This document shows, piece after piece, positions 25,866 through 33,118 of a stretch of 64,000 bases of DNA; position 1 is the first letter of the stretch, and each line of letters opens with the position of its first letter. A model generated the notes under the pieces. The model was not told where the DNA came from and searched no databases. It saw only the letters and a program-made list of their open reading frames with translations. Source of the DNA: Streptomyces sp. NBC_01463 (GTDB lineage: Bacteria; Actinomycetota; Actinomycetes; Streptomycetales; Streptomycetaceae); NCBI GenBank assembly GCA_036227345.1, contig CP109468.1:2790001-2854000 (forward strand). The letters are read 5' to 3'. The translations under genes were made by a program, and so were the position numbers.

Positions 25866-26954
25866 TCAGGAGTCCGCGCCGGTGCTGCCCTTGCCCGCGA
25901 CGGCGTCGGCGAGCATCGGGACGTAGCGCTCCAGGGCCCAGGGGATGGAGAGCACGGACGGGCCGCTGGTGGCCATGCCCAGGGTCGGGTCCTGCACGAA
26001 CGCGTAGTTCTTCGCGGCGATCGGCTTCCAGCGCGAGAACAGCGGGTCCTTGAGCGTGTACGGGACCTCGTCGGCGCCGTTGGCCCAGCCGACGAAGACG
26101 TCGGCCTCGATCGTGTCGAGCTTCTCCAGGCTGACTCCGCCGTACCAGTTGGTGCCCTTCGCGGTGGACGCGATGGCCTTCATCGACGGGGTGTTCTCGA
26201 AGCCCATCTCGGTCAGCAGCCGGACGCGGGCGTCGTAGTTGAGGTAGAGACCGAGCTCCGTCGAGCCGGGGGTGAGGGCGAGTCCGTACGTGAACGTCCT
26301 GCCCTTGAACTCGGGGTGCTCCCGGGTCACCGCGGTCAGCCGGCCCTGGACGTCGGTGACGAGGCCCTCGGCCTTCTTCGTCTCGCCCATGGCCTTGCCG
26401 ATGGTGCGGGTCATCTCCTGCCAGGTCCCGCCGTCCCAGGGCTTGTTCAGGTACGGGACGGTGGGGGCGATCTCGGAGAGGCGCTTGTAGTCGACGTCGG
26501 AGATGCCGGAGTACAGGCCGACGATGAGGTCCGGCTTCAGCGAGAGGATCTGCTCGAAGTCGATCTCGCCCGCGTCGCCGTAGTTCAGCGTCTCGGGCAG
26601 CGGCCCGCCGAGCTTCTCGACCGTGCTGCGGAACCAGGGGGTGTAGCCCTGCTTGTCGCCGCCCCACTGCTCGTCGACGCCGACGGGGACGGTGCCCAGT
26701 GCCGCGACCACGTCGAGCGACATCCAGCTGACCGCGACGACGCGCTTCGGCTTCGCCTTGATCGTCGTGGTCCCGTGGCCGTGCTTGATGCTCACCGGGA
26801 AGGCGGCCGAGGCGGCACCGGCCCGCACCTTGGCCGTGTCCGGTTCGGACCCGCCGCTGCCGCAGCCCGCCAGCACCACGACGGCGGCGATCGTCAGCGT
26901 CACGAGGCGCGCCACGGCGCCCGGTCTGCGTCCTGCCGGGATGGAAGGGGACAT
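25866..26954 (-). CDS. iron-siderophore-binding lipoprotein
   Basis: 362 aa. An Arg-containing signal peptide ends in the lipobox VLAGC with lipidated Cys31; maturation leaves GSGGSEPD. The rest is a type III (FepB/FhuD-like) bilobed receptor: PKRVVAVSWMSLDVVAALG in lobe 1, KPDLIVGLYSGISDVDYKRLSEIAPTVPY, and WYGGVSLEKLDTIEADVFVGW in lobe 2. It captures the ferric siderophore outside the membrane for the FecCDE importer. The ATG has GAGGAGAAG upstream. It is first in the seven-gene operon, with a DmdR-type iron box 27 bp before its start. The ligand, which could be a hydroxamate or a catecholate, cannot be told. Confidence 0.93.
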   Translation of the reverse strand: MSPSIPAGRRPGAVARLVTLTIAAVVVLAGCGSGGSEPDTAKVRAGAASAAFPVSIKHGHGTTTIKAKPKRVVAVSWMSLDVVAALGTVPVGVDEQWGGDKQGYTPWFRSTVEKLGGPLPETLNYGDAGEIDFEQILSLKPDLIVGLYSGISDVDYKRLSEIAPTVPYLNKPWDGGTWQEMTRTIGKAMGETKKAEGLVTDVQGRLTAVTREHPEFKGRTFTYGLALTPGSTELGLYLNYDARVRLLTEMGFENTPSMKAIASTAKGTNWYGGVSLEKLDTIEADVFVGWANGADEVPYTLKDPLFSRWKPIAAKNYAFVQDPTLGMATSGPSVLSIPWALERYVPMLADAVAGKGSTGADS

Positions 26955-26981
26955 GCTTCTCCTCGGTTCTTCAGCGTTCGG

Positions 26982-27000
26982 TTAGGTAACCCTCACCTAA
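26982..27000 (-). promoter_or_regulatory. DmdR/IdeR iron box
   Basis: TTAGGTAACCCTCACCTAA is a near-perfect 19-bp iron box; the actinomycete consensus is close to TTAGGTTAGGCTCACCTAA. It lies upstream of the lipoprotein gene and should repress the whole transport operon when iron is sufficient. Confidence 0.85.
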
Positions 27001-27105
27001 CTGAAAACTAAAGAACCGGGCCGCCCGGAGGGGACGCGGACCGGCCATGATGTGTCGAGATTCGGCCACGTACAGGATTGACGGGACCCTGCCCCGGGGA
27101 CGTGC

Positions 27106-27963
27106 TCAGTGGCCGGACTGCGCCGGCACCGTCTGCTCGCGCAGATACCCGGTCGGACTGACGCCGGTCACCCGGCGGAAGGCGGCCGAGAACGCGCTCG
27201 TCGTGGAGTAGCCGCAGCGGTGCGCGACCAGGTTGACGGGGCGGCCCTGCGCCAGCAGCGTCGTCGCCTCGGACATCCGGACCAGCGAACGCCACCGCGC
27301 GAAGGACATGCCGACATCGCGGCCGAACGCCCGGTTGACGGTGCGTACGCTCAGCGCGTGCCGCGCCGCCCAGGCCTCCAGCGAGAGTTCGCTCTCCGGG
27401 TCACGCATGACGTCGTCGGCCAGGGCGCGGATCCGCGCGTCCGCCGGGACGGGGACGTCGATGGCGGGACACGGGTCCTCCTCCAGAAGCTCGATGACGA
27501 CGCGCTGGGTCCGCAGCCGGAGATCGTCGGGCATCGGGGTGGCGTCGAGGTGGAGCAGCATCTCCTGGAGGGCGCGCCGCACCCTCAGCGGGCGCTGGGC
27601 GGTCCAGTGCGGCGGGATCGCCGCGCTGGTCACGTACGTGTAGCAGCTCACGCTGCCCGGATCGGACCAGGAGTCGTGCGGGGTGCCGGGCGGCAGCCAG
27701 ATCCCCTGGCCGGGCACGAGCCGGCGCACGGTGTCGCGGGTGTGCAGCGTCAGCGAGCCGTGGTGCGGCCAGACCAGGAGCCCGTCGGAGTGGGTGTGCA
27801 CGCCGGGGACGACGGGCACGGCCGGCGGGGATCCGTCGAAGACGGCGGTGGCGAGCAGATAGGGGGCGGTCACCTCGGCGCCGCCCGCCGACGGCTCGGC
27901 CCATCGGAGCGCGACCGCCGGACGCGTTTCGCCGCGCTCGCGGACCGGGACTGTAGCCAGCAT
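27106..27963 (-). CDS. AraC-family regulator of iron uptake
   Basis: 285 aa. The N-terminal cupin-like sensing region (about 35-120, with HTHSDGLLVWPHHGSLTLHT and the PPGTPHDSW turn) is followed by a C-terminal double helix-turn-helix (ELSLEAWAARHALSVRTVNRAFGRDVGMSFARWRSLVRMSEATTLLAQ ... RCGYSTTSAFSAAFRRVTGVSPTGYLRE, about 190-275). Its place next to the siderophore operon, and an iron-box-like sequence beginning five bases before its start codon, suggest an iron-repressed activator of that operon, perhaps sensing the siderophore. The direct target is inference. Confidence 0.88.
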   Translation of the reverse strand: MLATVPVRERGETRPAVALRWAEPSAGGAEVTAPYLLATAVFDGSPPAVPVVPGVHTHSDGLLVWPHHGSLTLHTRDTVRRLVPGQGIWLPPGTPHDSWSDPGSVSCYTYVTSAAIPPHWTAQRPLRVRRALQEMLLHLDATPMPDDLRLRTQRVVIELLEEDPCPAIDVPVPADARIRALADDVMRDPESELSLEAWAARHALSVRTVNRAFGRDVGMSFARWRSLVRMSEATTLLAQGRPVNLVAHRCGYSTTSAFSAAFRRVTGVSPTGYLREQTVPAQSGH

Positions 27964-27967
27964 GAAC

Positions 27968-27986
27968 TTAGGTTACCCTAACCCGC
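27968..27986 (-). promoter_or_regulatory. iron-box-like site at the AraC start
   Basis: TTAGGTTACCCTAACCCGC matches 14 of 19 positions of TTAGGTTAGGCTAACCTAA. It abuts the AraC start codon, so binding would block expression. Confidence 0.55.
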
Positions 27987-28024
27987 CCTCGCCCGGCGGT
28001 CCGCCGGAGCGCGAGGACGGGCGG
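27983..28024 (-). terminator. bulged hairpin after the thiamine-binding protein gene
   Basis: CTCGC (27988-27992) pairs with GCGAG (28011-28015), and CCGCC outside it with GGCGG across a bulge. It lies about ten bases past the stop at 28034 and overlaps the edge of the AraC iron box. Confidence 0.45.
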
Positions 28025-28033
28025 GACGCGGCG

Positions 28034-28327
28034 TCAGTCCGCGAGGTAGCGTTCGACCGTCTCGACCTTGGAGGTCAGACCGTCGGTGACACCCGGACGG
28101 ATGTCGGCCTTGAGCACGAGGGAGACCCGGCCGGCGCGCGCCTCGACGGCCTGAACGGCGCGCTTGACGACGTCCATGACCTCGTCCCACTCCCCCTCGA
28201 TGGAGGTGAACATGGCGTCGGTGCGGTTGGGCAGCCCGGACTCGCGGACGACCCGGACGGCGTCGGCGACGTACTCGCCGACGTCCTCGCCGACACCCAG
28301 CGGACTGACGGAGAAGGCGACGATCAT
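28034..28327 (-). CDS. MTH1187/YkoF-like thiamine-binding protein
   Basis: 97 aa, a single ferredoxin-like domain of the PF01910 type: [39 protein letters not shown], then [22 protein letters not shown]. Relatives bind thiamine or related pyrimidines as dimers; whether this one does is not shown. The ATG overlaps the stop of the upstream DUF3817 gene (ATGA). Confidence 0.85.
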   Translation of the reverse strand: MIVAFSVSPLGVGEDVGEYVADAVRVVRESGLPNRTDAMFTSIEGEWDEVMDVVKRAVQAVEARAGRVSLVLKADIRPGVTDGLTSKVETVERYLAD

Positions 28328-28674
28328 GCGCTGACCGTGCCTTCCCGGCGGGCCCGGGCGGCGATGACGCCGTCGGCCTCGTAGCGCTTGAGCACCTTGT
28401 CGCCGTACAGACCGCCGAACGGCAGCACGCAGAGCAGGAAGAAGAACGCGACCCGCTTGAGCGGCCACTTGGTCTTGTTCCAGACGTCCAGCAGCAGGAC
28501 GACGTAGATCACGAAGAGCACGCCGTGCAGCATGCCGAGCGGCATCATCAGGAAGTCGATGTCGGAGACCCGGCTCAGCACCGAGCCGAAGAGGATCAGC
28601 GCGGGGAAGGAGAGCGCCTCGGGAATCGAGATGAGGCGCAGCCGGTGCAGGGCGGTAGCGGTCTTGATGTCCAC
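28324..28674 (-). CDS. DUF3817 membrane protein
   Basis: 116 aa from a GTG with GAAGGTG upstream. Three hydrophobic helices; core [52 protein letters not shown]. It is a paralogue of 14868-15203. A longer reading from 28743 would add 23 residues with no helix, so I prefer the shorter form. It is coupled by a 4-bp overlap to the thiamine-binding protein. Function unknown. Confidence 0.82.
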   Translation of the reverse strand: MDIKTATALHRLRLISIPEALSFPALILFGSVLSRVSDIDFLMMPLGMLHGVLFVIYVVLLLDVWNKTKWPLKRVAFFFLLCVLPFGGLYGDKVLKRYEADGVIAARARREGTVSA

Positions 28675-28913
28675 GGGGGCACCTTCGGTGGGAGGACGGT
28701 GACGGCTTGTGAACGCAGGCACAAGCGCCACCCATTGTGGCATCGCCGCCCGCGGCGCCCGGCGGCGGGGGCGGGCCCGCGCCGCTCGCTCCGCAAGAGA
28801 TACGTCCCGATTGCGTCCGGGTCCGGTACCGGATGCGTATCAGGGGCGGTTCAGGGGCCCGATCGTGCCGCGGACCCTGTCCCGCCGGCGGTCCCTGCCG
28901 CTACCGTCGCCGG

Positions 28914-29552
28914 GTGGCAATGTTCCGACTCCAAGGCAGCAAGACGCTCGCCGTCGACCTGACCGGCGATGCCGTCAAGGCGAAGAACGGCTCGATGGTC
29001 GCCTACGACGGCCGGATGACGTTCAAGAAGATGACCGGCGGCGGTGAGGGTCTGCGCGGCATGGTGACCCGCCGGCTGACCGGTGAGCAGATGACCGTGA
29101 TGGAGGTGACCGGGCAGGGCACCTGCTTCTTCGCCGACCGCGCGAGCGAGATCAACCTGGTCTCCCTGCGCGGCGAGAAGCTGTTCGTCGAGGCGAGCAA
29201 CCTGCTCTGCACCGACGCCGGGCTGCGCACCGGCACCACGTTCACCGGGCTGCGCGGCGGCGCGACGGGCAACGGCCTGTTCACCACCACGGTCGAGGGG
29301 ACGGGCCAGGCGGCGATCATGTCGGACGGTTCGGCCGTGGTCCTGCGGGTCTCCGCCCAGTACCCGCTCTTCGTCGACCCGGGCGCGTACATCGCCCACC
29401 AGGGCAACCTCCAGCAGCACTTCCAGTCCGGGGTGAACTTCCGGACGCTGATGGGCGAGGGATCGGGCGAGTCCTTCCAGATCCGGTTCGAGGGCGAGGG
29501 ACTCGTCTACGTCCAACCCAGCGAGCGGAACACGATCGGGGGCGATGTCTGA
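28914..29552 (+). CDS. AIM24-family protein 1
   Basis: 212 aa. AIM24 (mitochondrial biogenesis) family proteins form a beta-prism of glycine-rich strands; the bacterial function is unknown. Here GSMVAYDGRMTFKKM, TVMEVTGQGTCFFADRASEINLVSLRGEKLFVEASNLL and LFVDPGAYIAHQGNLQQHF are the recurrent strands. GTG at 28914 or ATG at 28920 could start it. TACCGT at 28902-28907 would suit a -10 box for a leaderless transcript, and no ribosome-binding site is visible. It is the first of three AIM24 genes with overlapping ends. Confidence 0.8.
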   Translation: MAMFRLQGSKTLAVDLTGDAVKAKNGSMVAYDGRMTFKKMTGGGEGLRGMVTRRLTGEQMTVMEVTGQGTCFFADRASEINLVSLRGEKLFVEASNLLCTDAGLRTGTTFTGLRGGATGNGLFTTTVEGTGQAAIMSDGSAVVLRVSAQYPLFVDPGAYIAHQGNLQQHFQSGVNFRTLMGEGSGESFQIRFEGEGLVYVQPSERNTIGGDV

Positions 29553-30202
29553 TGCCGTTCCGCGAGATCAACTCGAAGATGGTCGAGGCGACGGTGATCC
29601 CCGGCCAGAAGATGTACAGCCAGCGCGGGGCGATGCTGGCCTACCGCGGCGAGGTGTCGTTCACGCCGAACATCCAGGGCGGCCAGGGCGGGGTGATGTC
29701 GATGATCGGCCGCCGCATGGCGAACGAGGCGACCCCGCTGATGACGGTCGAGGGCAGCGGCACGGTGATGTTCGGCCACGGCGGCCATCACATCCAGGTG
29801 ATCACCCTGACCGGGGACACCCTCTATGTGGAGGCCGACCGGCTGCTCGCCTTCGACGGGACGCTCCAGCAGGGCACGATGTTCATGGGCTCGCAGGGCG
29901 GCGTGATGGGCATGGTGCGCGGCCAGGTGACCGGGCAGGGCCTGTTCACCACGACCCTCAAGGGCCATGGCGCGGTGGCGGTGATGGCGCACGGCGGGGT
30001 GATCGAACTGCCGATCACGCCAGGTCGCGACGTACATGTGGACCCGCAGGCGTACGTCGCGCACCACGGCGAGGTGCGCAACAAGCTCTCCACCGCGCTG
30101 GGCTGGCGCGACATGGTGGGACGGGGTTCCGGCGAGGCGTTCCAGCTGGAGCTCAGCGGCAGTGGTGCGGTGTACGTCCAGGCGTCGGAGGAGAAGCTGT
30201 GA
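29552..30202 (+). CDS. AIM24-family protein 2
   Basis: 216 aa. Same fold type, with AMLAYRGEVSFTPN, MTVEGSGTVMFGHGGHHIQVITLTGDTLYVEADRLLAFDG and VHVDPQAYVAHHGEVRNKLST. The loop after the first strands is rich in Gly, Met and Gln (GGQGGVMSMIGRRM). The ATG shares its A with the stop codon of gene 1 (TGATG), and the stop overlaps the GTG of gene 3, so the three are made together, probably as subunits of one assembly. Confidence 0.85.
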   Translation: MPFREINSKMVEATVIPGQKMYSQRGAMLAYRGEVSFTPNIQGGQGGVMSMIGRRMANEATPLMTVEGSGTVMFGHGGHHIQVITLTGDTLYVEADRLLAFDGTLQQGTMFMGSQGGVMGMVRGQVTGQGLFTTTLKGHGAVAVMAHGGVIELPITPGRDVHVDPQAYVAHHGEVRNKLSTALGWRDMVGRGSGEAFQLELSGSGAVYVQASEEKL

Positions 30203-30960
30203 GCACGCCCGTGGTCTTCGACCCCATGACGCTGCCGTCGGACGACAACGTCAACGCGTACACCTTCTGCGTGGAGCTCAAGGGGAGCCAGTGGTTCCTG
30301 CAGAAGGGCAAGATGATCGCCTACTACGGGCGGATCGAGTTCAACGGGATCGGCCACGGCCGCTTCGAGCGGCTGATCCGTACGAGCTTCCACTCGCCGC
30401 TGCACGCGAGCGACTGGGTGGTGGCCGAGGGCAGCGGCAAGATGCTGCTCGCCGACCGGGCCTTCGATGTGAACTCCTACGACCTGGACAACGGCAATCT
30501 GACGATCCGCTCCGGCAACCTGCTGGCCTACCAGCCGACGCTGGCGCTGAAGCAGTCGATCGTGCCGGGGTTCCTGACGCTGATCGGCACCGGGAAGTTC
30601 GTCGCCGCGTCCAACGGGCCGGTGGTCTTCATGGAGCCGCCGCTGCGCGTCGACCCGCAGGCACTGGTCGGCTGGGCGGACTGCCCCTCGCCGTGCCACC
30701 ACTACGACCACGGCTACATGACGGGCGTGATGGGCGGGCTGCGGGCGTTCACCGGGATCGGGGGCGCGTCCGGCGAGGAGCACCAGTTCGAGTTCGTCGG
30801 CGCGGGCACGGTGCTGCTCCAGTCGACCGAGGTACTGATGGCCGAACAGCCGACGGGGGCCGTGCCGCAGCAGGCGGGCGTCCCCGGCGGTGGTCAACCT
30901 GGGTCCGCACCCCGCATGCCCGGCCAGCTGGGGGACCTCCAGCGTCGCTTCGGGTTTTGA
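30199..30960 (+). CDS. AIM24-family protein 3
   Basis: 253 aa, the longest of the set. The N-terminal half shows KMIAYYGRIEFNGIG, VVAEGSGKMLLADRAFDVNSYDLDNGNLTIRSGNLLAY; later RVDPQALVGWADCPSPCHHYDHGY carries a CPSPCHHYDH cluster that could bind a metal. The C-terminal 45 residues are Gly/Pro/Gln-rich and end LGDLQRRFGF. GTG start overlaps the previous stop (GTGA). The stop codon is also the boundary of the TnpB element. Confidence 0.85.
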   Translation: MSTPVVFDPMTLPSDDNVNAYTFCVELKGSQWFLQKGKMIAYYGRIEFNGIGHGRFERLIRTSFHSPLHASDWVVAEGSGKMLLADRAFDVNSYDLDNGNLTIRSGNLLAYQPTLALKQSIVPGFLTLIGTGKFVAASNGPVVFMEPPLRVDPQALVGWADCPSPCHHYDHGYMTGVMGGLRAFTGIGGASGEEHQFEFVGAGTVLLQSTEVLMAEQPTGAVPQQAGVPGGGQPGSAPRMPGQLGDLQRRFGF

Positions 30961-31060
30961 CATCCTCCTCCAGCTGAAGCAGGGGGATTCCTGGCTCAGG
31001 CCGCCTCCAGGAGCAGCGCTCCCGGAGGGCTTCCGCCGTCAGCACCAGCCGGGTTGAGAC
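30961..31060 (-). ncRNA. candidate omega-RNA at the tnpB 3-prime end
   Basis: In TnpB systems the guide RNA covers the 3-prime end of tnpB and the element end, with the guide taken from flanking DNA. The hairpin GCTTCAGCTGGAGG just past the tnpB stop and its abrupt edge at 30961 fit that layout; the guide would then be the last bases of the AIM24 gene. This is inferred from position only. Confidence 0.35.
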
Positions 31061-32219
31061 CTGCCCGGACGAGCATCACATGGGCGGAGTTCTTGTCCCG
31101 GGGGGACACGGCTCCGCACGCGGTGCACGCGTACGTTCGTTCAGAGAGGGGAAGTGCGTGCTTGGTTCTCGCACCGCACTGTGCGCAGTCCATCGTGGTG
31201 TGGGCCGGGTGCACCAGGTGCACGAGGCGGCCGTGCTTGCGGGCCAACTCGATCAGCGCGGTCCTGGTCGCGCCGATCGCCGCGTCGGCGGCCTTGCGGG
31301 CCATCGTCGACTTCGCAAGGAATTTCGGCTTGAAGTCCTCGACGGCGAGCTGGTCGAAGTCGCGCACGACCGTCTTGGCCCACTTGCGGCCGGTGTCCTG
31401 GCGCTGACGGGCAACCTTTTTGTGGACCTTGGCCGCCGCGTGGGACGCGGTCCGGTAGCCCTTCGACGCGGTCTTCCCACGTCCGGGCTTCCGTCTGGCC
31501 ATCTGCTTCTGGTGCCGGGCCAGCTTCACGGCGGCGCTCTTGCCGTGCTGGGGGTGGGGGAGGTCGTGCGCGTCCGAGGTGGTGGTCGCGGTCTCCTTGA
31601 CGCCCCAGTCGATACCGATCGCCCGGCCCGTCTCCGGCAGCGGCTCTGCGGCTGTCTCCACGACGAACGAGGCGTACCAGTGGCCGAGGCTGTCCCGGTA
31701 CACCCGGACCGACGTGGGGTCGGCGGGCAGGTCACGAGACCACACCACGGTCAGGGCGATGCCGCCCGCGAGGTGCAGGCGTCCGTCCTTGAGGCGGAAG
31801 CCGCGCCGGGTGTAGTTCATCGAGGGCAGCGCGTCGCGCTTGCGCTTGATGCGGGGCATCCCGGCGCGCTGACGCATCGGCAGCCCCGTCTTGATGTCCT
31901 TCAGGGCTTTGGCGCGGGACCTGCCGAAGTCGCGGATGGTCTGCTGCTGCGGCACCGAGGAGCCTGCACGCAGCCATCCCATGGTGGCGCGGGCCTCGGT
32001 CAGCATCTTGTCGAGCTGCGCGGGACCGCACGCCGTTTTCTCGGTGACGTCTTTGTTCAGGCCGTGGACCTTGCGGGACATGGCCACGCATTCGTTCCAG
32101 ATCCACCGGCAGCGCGCCCACTCGGCGTCAAGTCCGACGAGCGCGGTCGACGACACGCGAAGCCGGTAGGTGTACCGGGCGTGCCCGGACCCCTCACCCA
32201 CTTCCTGTCGTGTCGTCAT
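30996..32219 (-). CDS. tnpB: TnpB RNA-guided endonuclease
   Basis: 407 aa, full length. The RuvC triad looks intact: Asp204 in IGIDWGVKE, Glu294 in LAVEDFKP and Asp375 in SPRDKNSAH. A zinc ribbon is formed by Cys345/348 (CAQC) and Cys365/368 (CTAC). The N-terminal OrfB helix-turn-helix with WNECVAMSRK is present. Known relatives are omega-RNA-guided DNA nucleases that keep IS200/605 elements at their donor site. The ATG at 32219 has no ribosome-binding site, but TAGAAT lies six bases upstream as a -10 box, so the message is probably leaderless. A divergent RHH gene starts 51 bp away. Confidence 0.92.
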   Translation of the reverse strand: MTTRQEVGEGSGHARYTYRLRVSSTALVGLDAEWARCRWIWNECVAMSRKVHGLNKDVTEKTACGPAQLDKMLTEARATMGWLRAGSSVPQQQTIRDFGRSRAKALKDIKTGLPMRQRAGMPRIKRKRDALPSMNYTRRGFRLKDGRLHLAGGIALTVVWSRDLPADPTSVRVYRDSLGHWYASFVVETAAEPLPETGRAIGIDWGVKETATTTSDAHDLPHPQHGKSAAVKLARHQKQMARRKPGRGKTASKGYRTASHAAAKVHKKVARQRQDTGRKWAKTVVRDFDQLAVEDFKPKFLAKSTMARKAADAAIGATRTALIELARKHGRLVHLVHPAHTTMDCAQCGARTKHALPLSERTYACTACGAVSPRDKNSAHVMLVRAGLNPAGADGGSPPGALLLEAA

Positions 32220-32269
32220 GGTGTCATTCTACCGGTTGGGAGACGTCGTCAAGCCACTATTCTGAAGTC
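32220..32269. promoter_or_regulatory. overlapping divergent leaderless promoters
   Basis: For tnpB (minus strand): -10 TAGAAT at 32231-32226 and TTGACG at 32252-32247. For the RHH gene (plus strand): TTGGGA at 32236-32241, 16 bp, TATTCT at 32258-32263. Both -10 boxes lie six bases from an ATG. The elements interleave in 50 bp, so a protein bound there would affect both. Confidence 0.55.
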
Positions 32270-32428
32270 ATGGATGAAGACAAGCGCATCACGCTCCGCC
32301 TGCCCGCCGACCTGCACGCGTGGCTAGCCGCTCAGGCCAAGTCCGCCCGCCGGTCCCTCAACTCCGAGATCGTCCACCGCCTGGAGGTCGAGCGCGACGC
32401 CGTCGTGGCGGACACCGAATCACCCTGA
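32270..32428 (+). CDS. Arc-type ribbon-helix-helix DNA-binding protein
   Basis: 52 aa. The beta-strand KRITLRLPADLHAWL, helix AAQAKSARRSLNSEIVHRLE is the classic MetJ/Arc fold; such proteins bind operators as paired dimers. The ATG has no ribosome-binding site but sits six bases after a -10-like TATTCT. It faces tnpB across a 50-bp shared promoter region, and the hairpin at 32475-32494 follows. It may be the repressor of tnpB and of itself; an antitoxin-like role is possible, but I see no toxin gene. Confidence 0.75.
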   Translation: MDEDKRITLRLPADLHAWLAAQAKSARRSLNSEIVHRLEVERDAVVADTESP

Positions 32429-32474
32429 CGGCGATTCGGCTCTTCCTGCCACGCTCCGCAGGAGTCCGATTCCT

Positions 32475-32494
32475 CCCCGGCCTGAAGGCCGGGG
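32475..32494. terminator. hairpin at the outer end of the TnpB element
   Basis: CCCCGGCC, TGAA, GGCCGGGG: a perfect 8-bp stem flanked by GATTCCT and CATCC, sequences also found (in swapped order) around the hairpin at the other end of the element near 30961-30995. It may be an IS end structure, a terminator for the RHH gene, or both. Confidence 0.55.
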
Positions 32495-32629
32495 CATCCT
32501 TGGAGGCATCCGGTGAACGGTAGTCTGCGGAGTGTGACGTCGAACGTCTGCGCCCAGCCTGCGAGCGCGTGCCGGGCGTCACACGCCCCCACTTCGTCCG
32601 GCTTTCAACTTCTTAGGTAGAATCCATAT

Positions 32630-33106
32630 ATGGAGACCGAGACGGCCACCCGCTGGCTGAGCGATGCGGAGCAGTGCGCCTGGCGCACCCACCTGGACGT
32701 CGGCAGACTGCTGACGCACCAGCTGGAGAAGGACCTCCAGCCGTTCGGCCTGACCATGAACGACTACGAGATCCTCGTCAATCTCTCGGAGTCGGACGAC
32801 CAGCGCATGCGCATGAGCGATCTCGCCGGCGCCACGCTCCAGTCCAAGAGCAGACTCTCGCACCAGATCACCCGCATGGAGAGCGCGGGCCTGGTCCGCC
32901 GCGAGAACTGCGAGTCCGACCGCCGGGGGCTGTACGCGGTCCTCACCGAGACCGGCGCCGAGACGATGCGCAAGGTCGCGCCCCACCACGTGGCGTCGGT
33001 CCGCAAGCACTTCATGGACCTGCTGACGCCGGAGGCGCTGGAGCAGCTGCACGCGGCCCTGACCCCGGTCGCCGACCACCTGCGCGGACGGCGCGGCAAG
33101 CTCTGA
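32630..33106 (+). CDS. absC: MarR-family regulator, AbsC-like
   Basis: 158 aa. The winged helix-turn-helix reads MRMSDLAGATLQSKSRLSHQITRMESAGLVRRENCESDRRGLYAVLTETG (about 60-110). Length, sequence type and position next to this two-component system match S. coelicolor AbsC (SCO5405), a zinc-responsive MarR protein affecting coelibactin and antibiotic production; this is a comparison from memory, and the Zn ligands were not verified. TAGAAT at 32618-32623 lies six bases before the ATG and no ribosome-binding site is seen, so a leaderless message is likely. It converges with the kinase gene, 12 bp between stops. Confidence 0.82.
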   Translation: METETATRWLSDAEQCAWRTHLDVGRLLTHQLEKDLQPFGLTMNDYEILVNLSESDDQRMRMSDLAGATLQSKSRLSHQITRMESAGLVRRENCESDRRGLYAVLTETGAETMRKVAPHHVASVRKHFMDLLTPEALEQLHAALTPVADHLRGRRGKL

Positions 33107-33118
33107 CCCACCGGGGTC

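Larger units (their letters stand above)
30961..32510. mobile_element. IS200/IS605-type TnpB element without TnpA
   Basis: About 1.55 kb between the AIM24 operon and the MarR gene, holding tnpB (minus strand), a divergent RHH gene and a hairpin at each end: an imperfect one at about 30964-30991 (CTCCAGCTGAAGC) and a perfect one at 32475-32494. No Y1 or serine transposase gene is present, so it would need one in trans. The left boundary falls exactly at the AIM24 stop codon; the right boundary is uncertain by tens of bases. Confidence 0.65.

Noticed and set aside
32270..32428. Toxin-antitoxin module involving the RHH gene
   Set aside because: No second small gene overlaps or adjoins it; the neighbour is tnpB.
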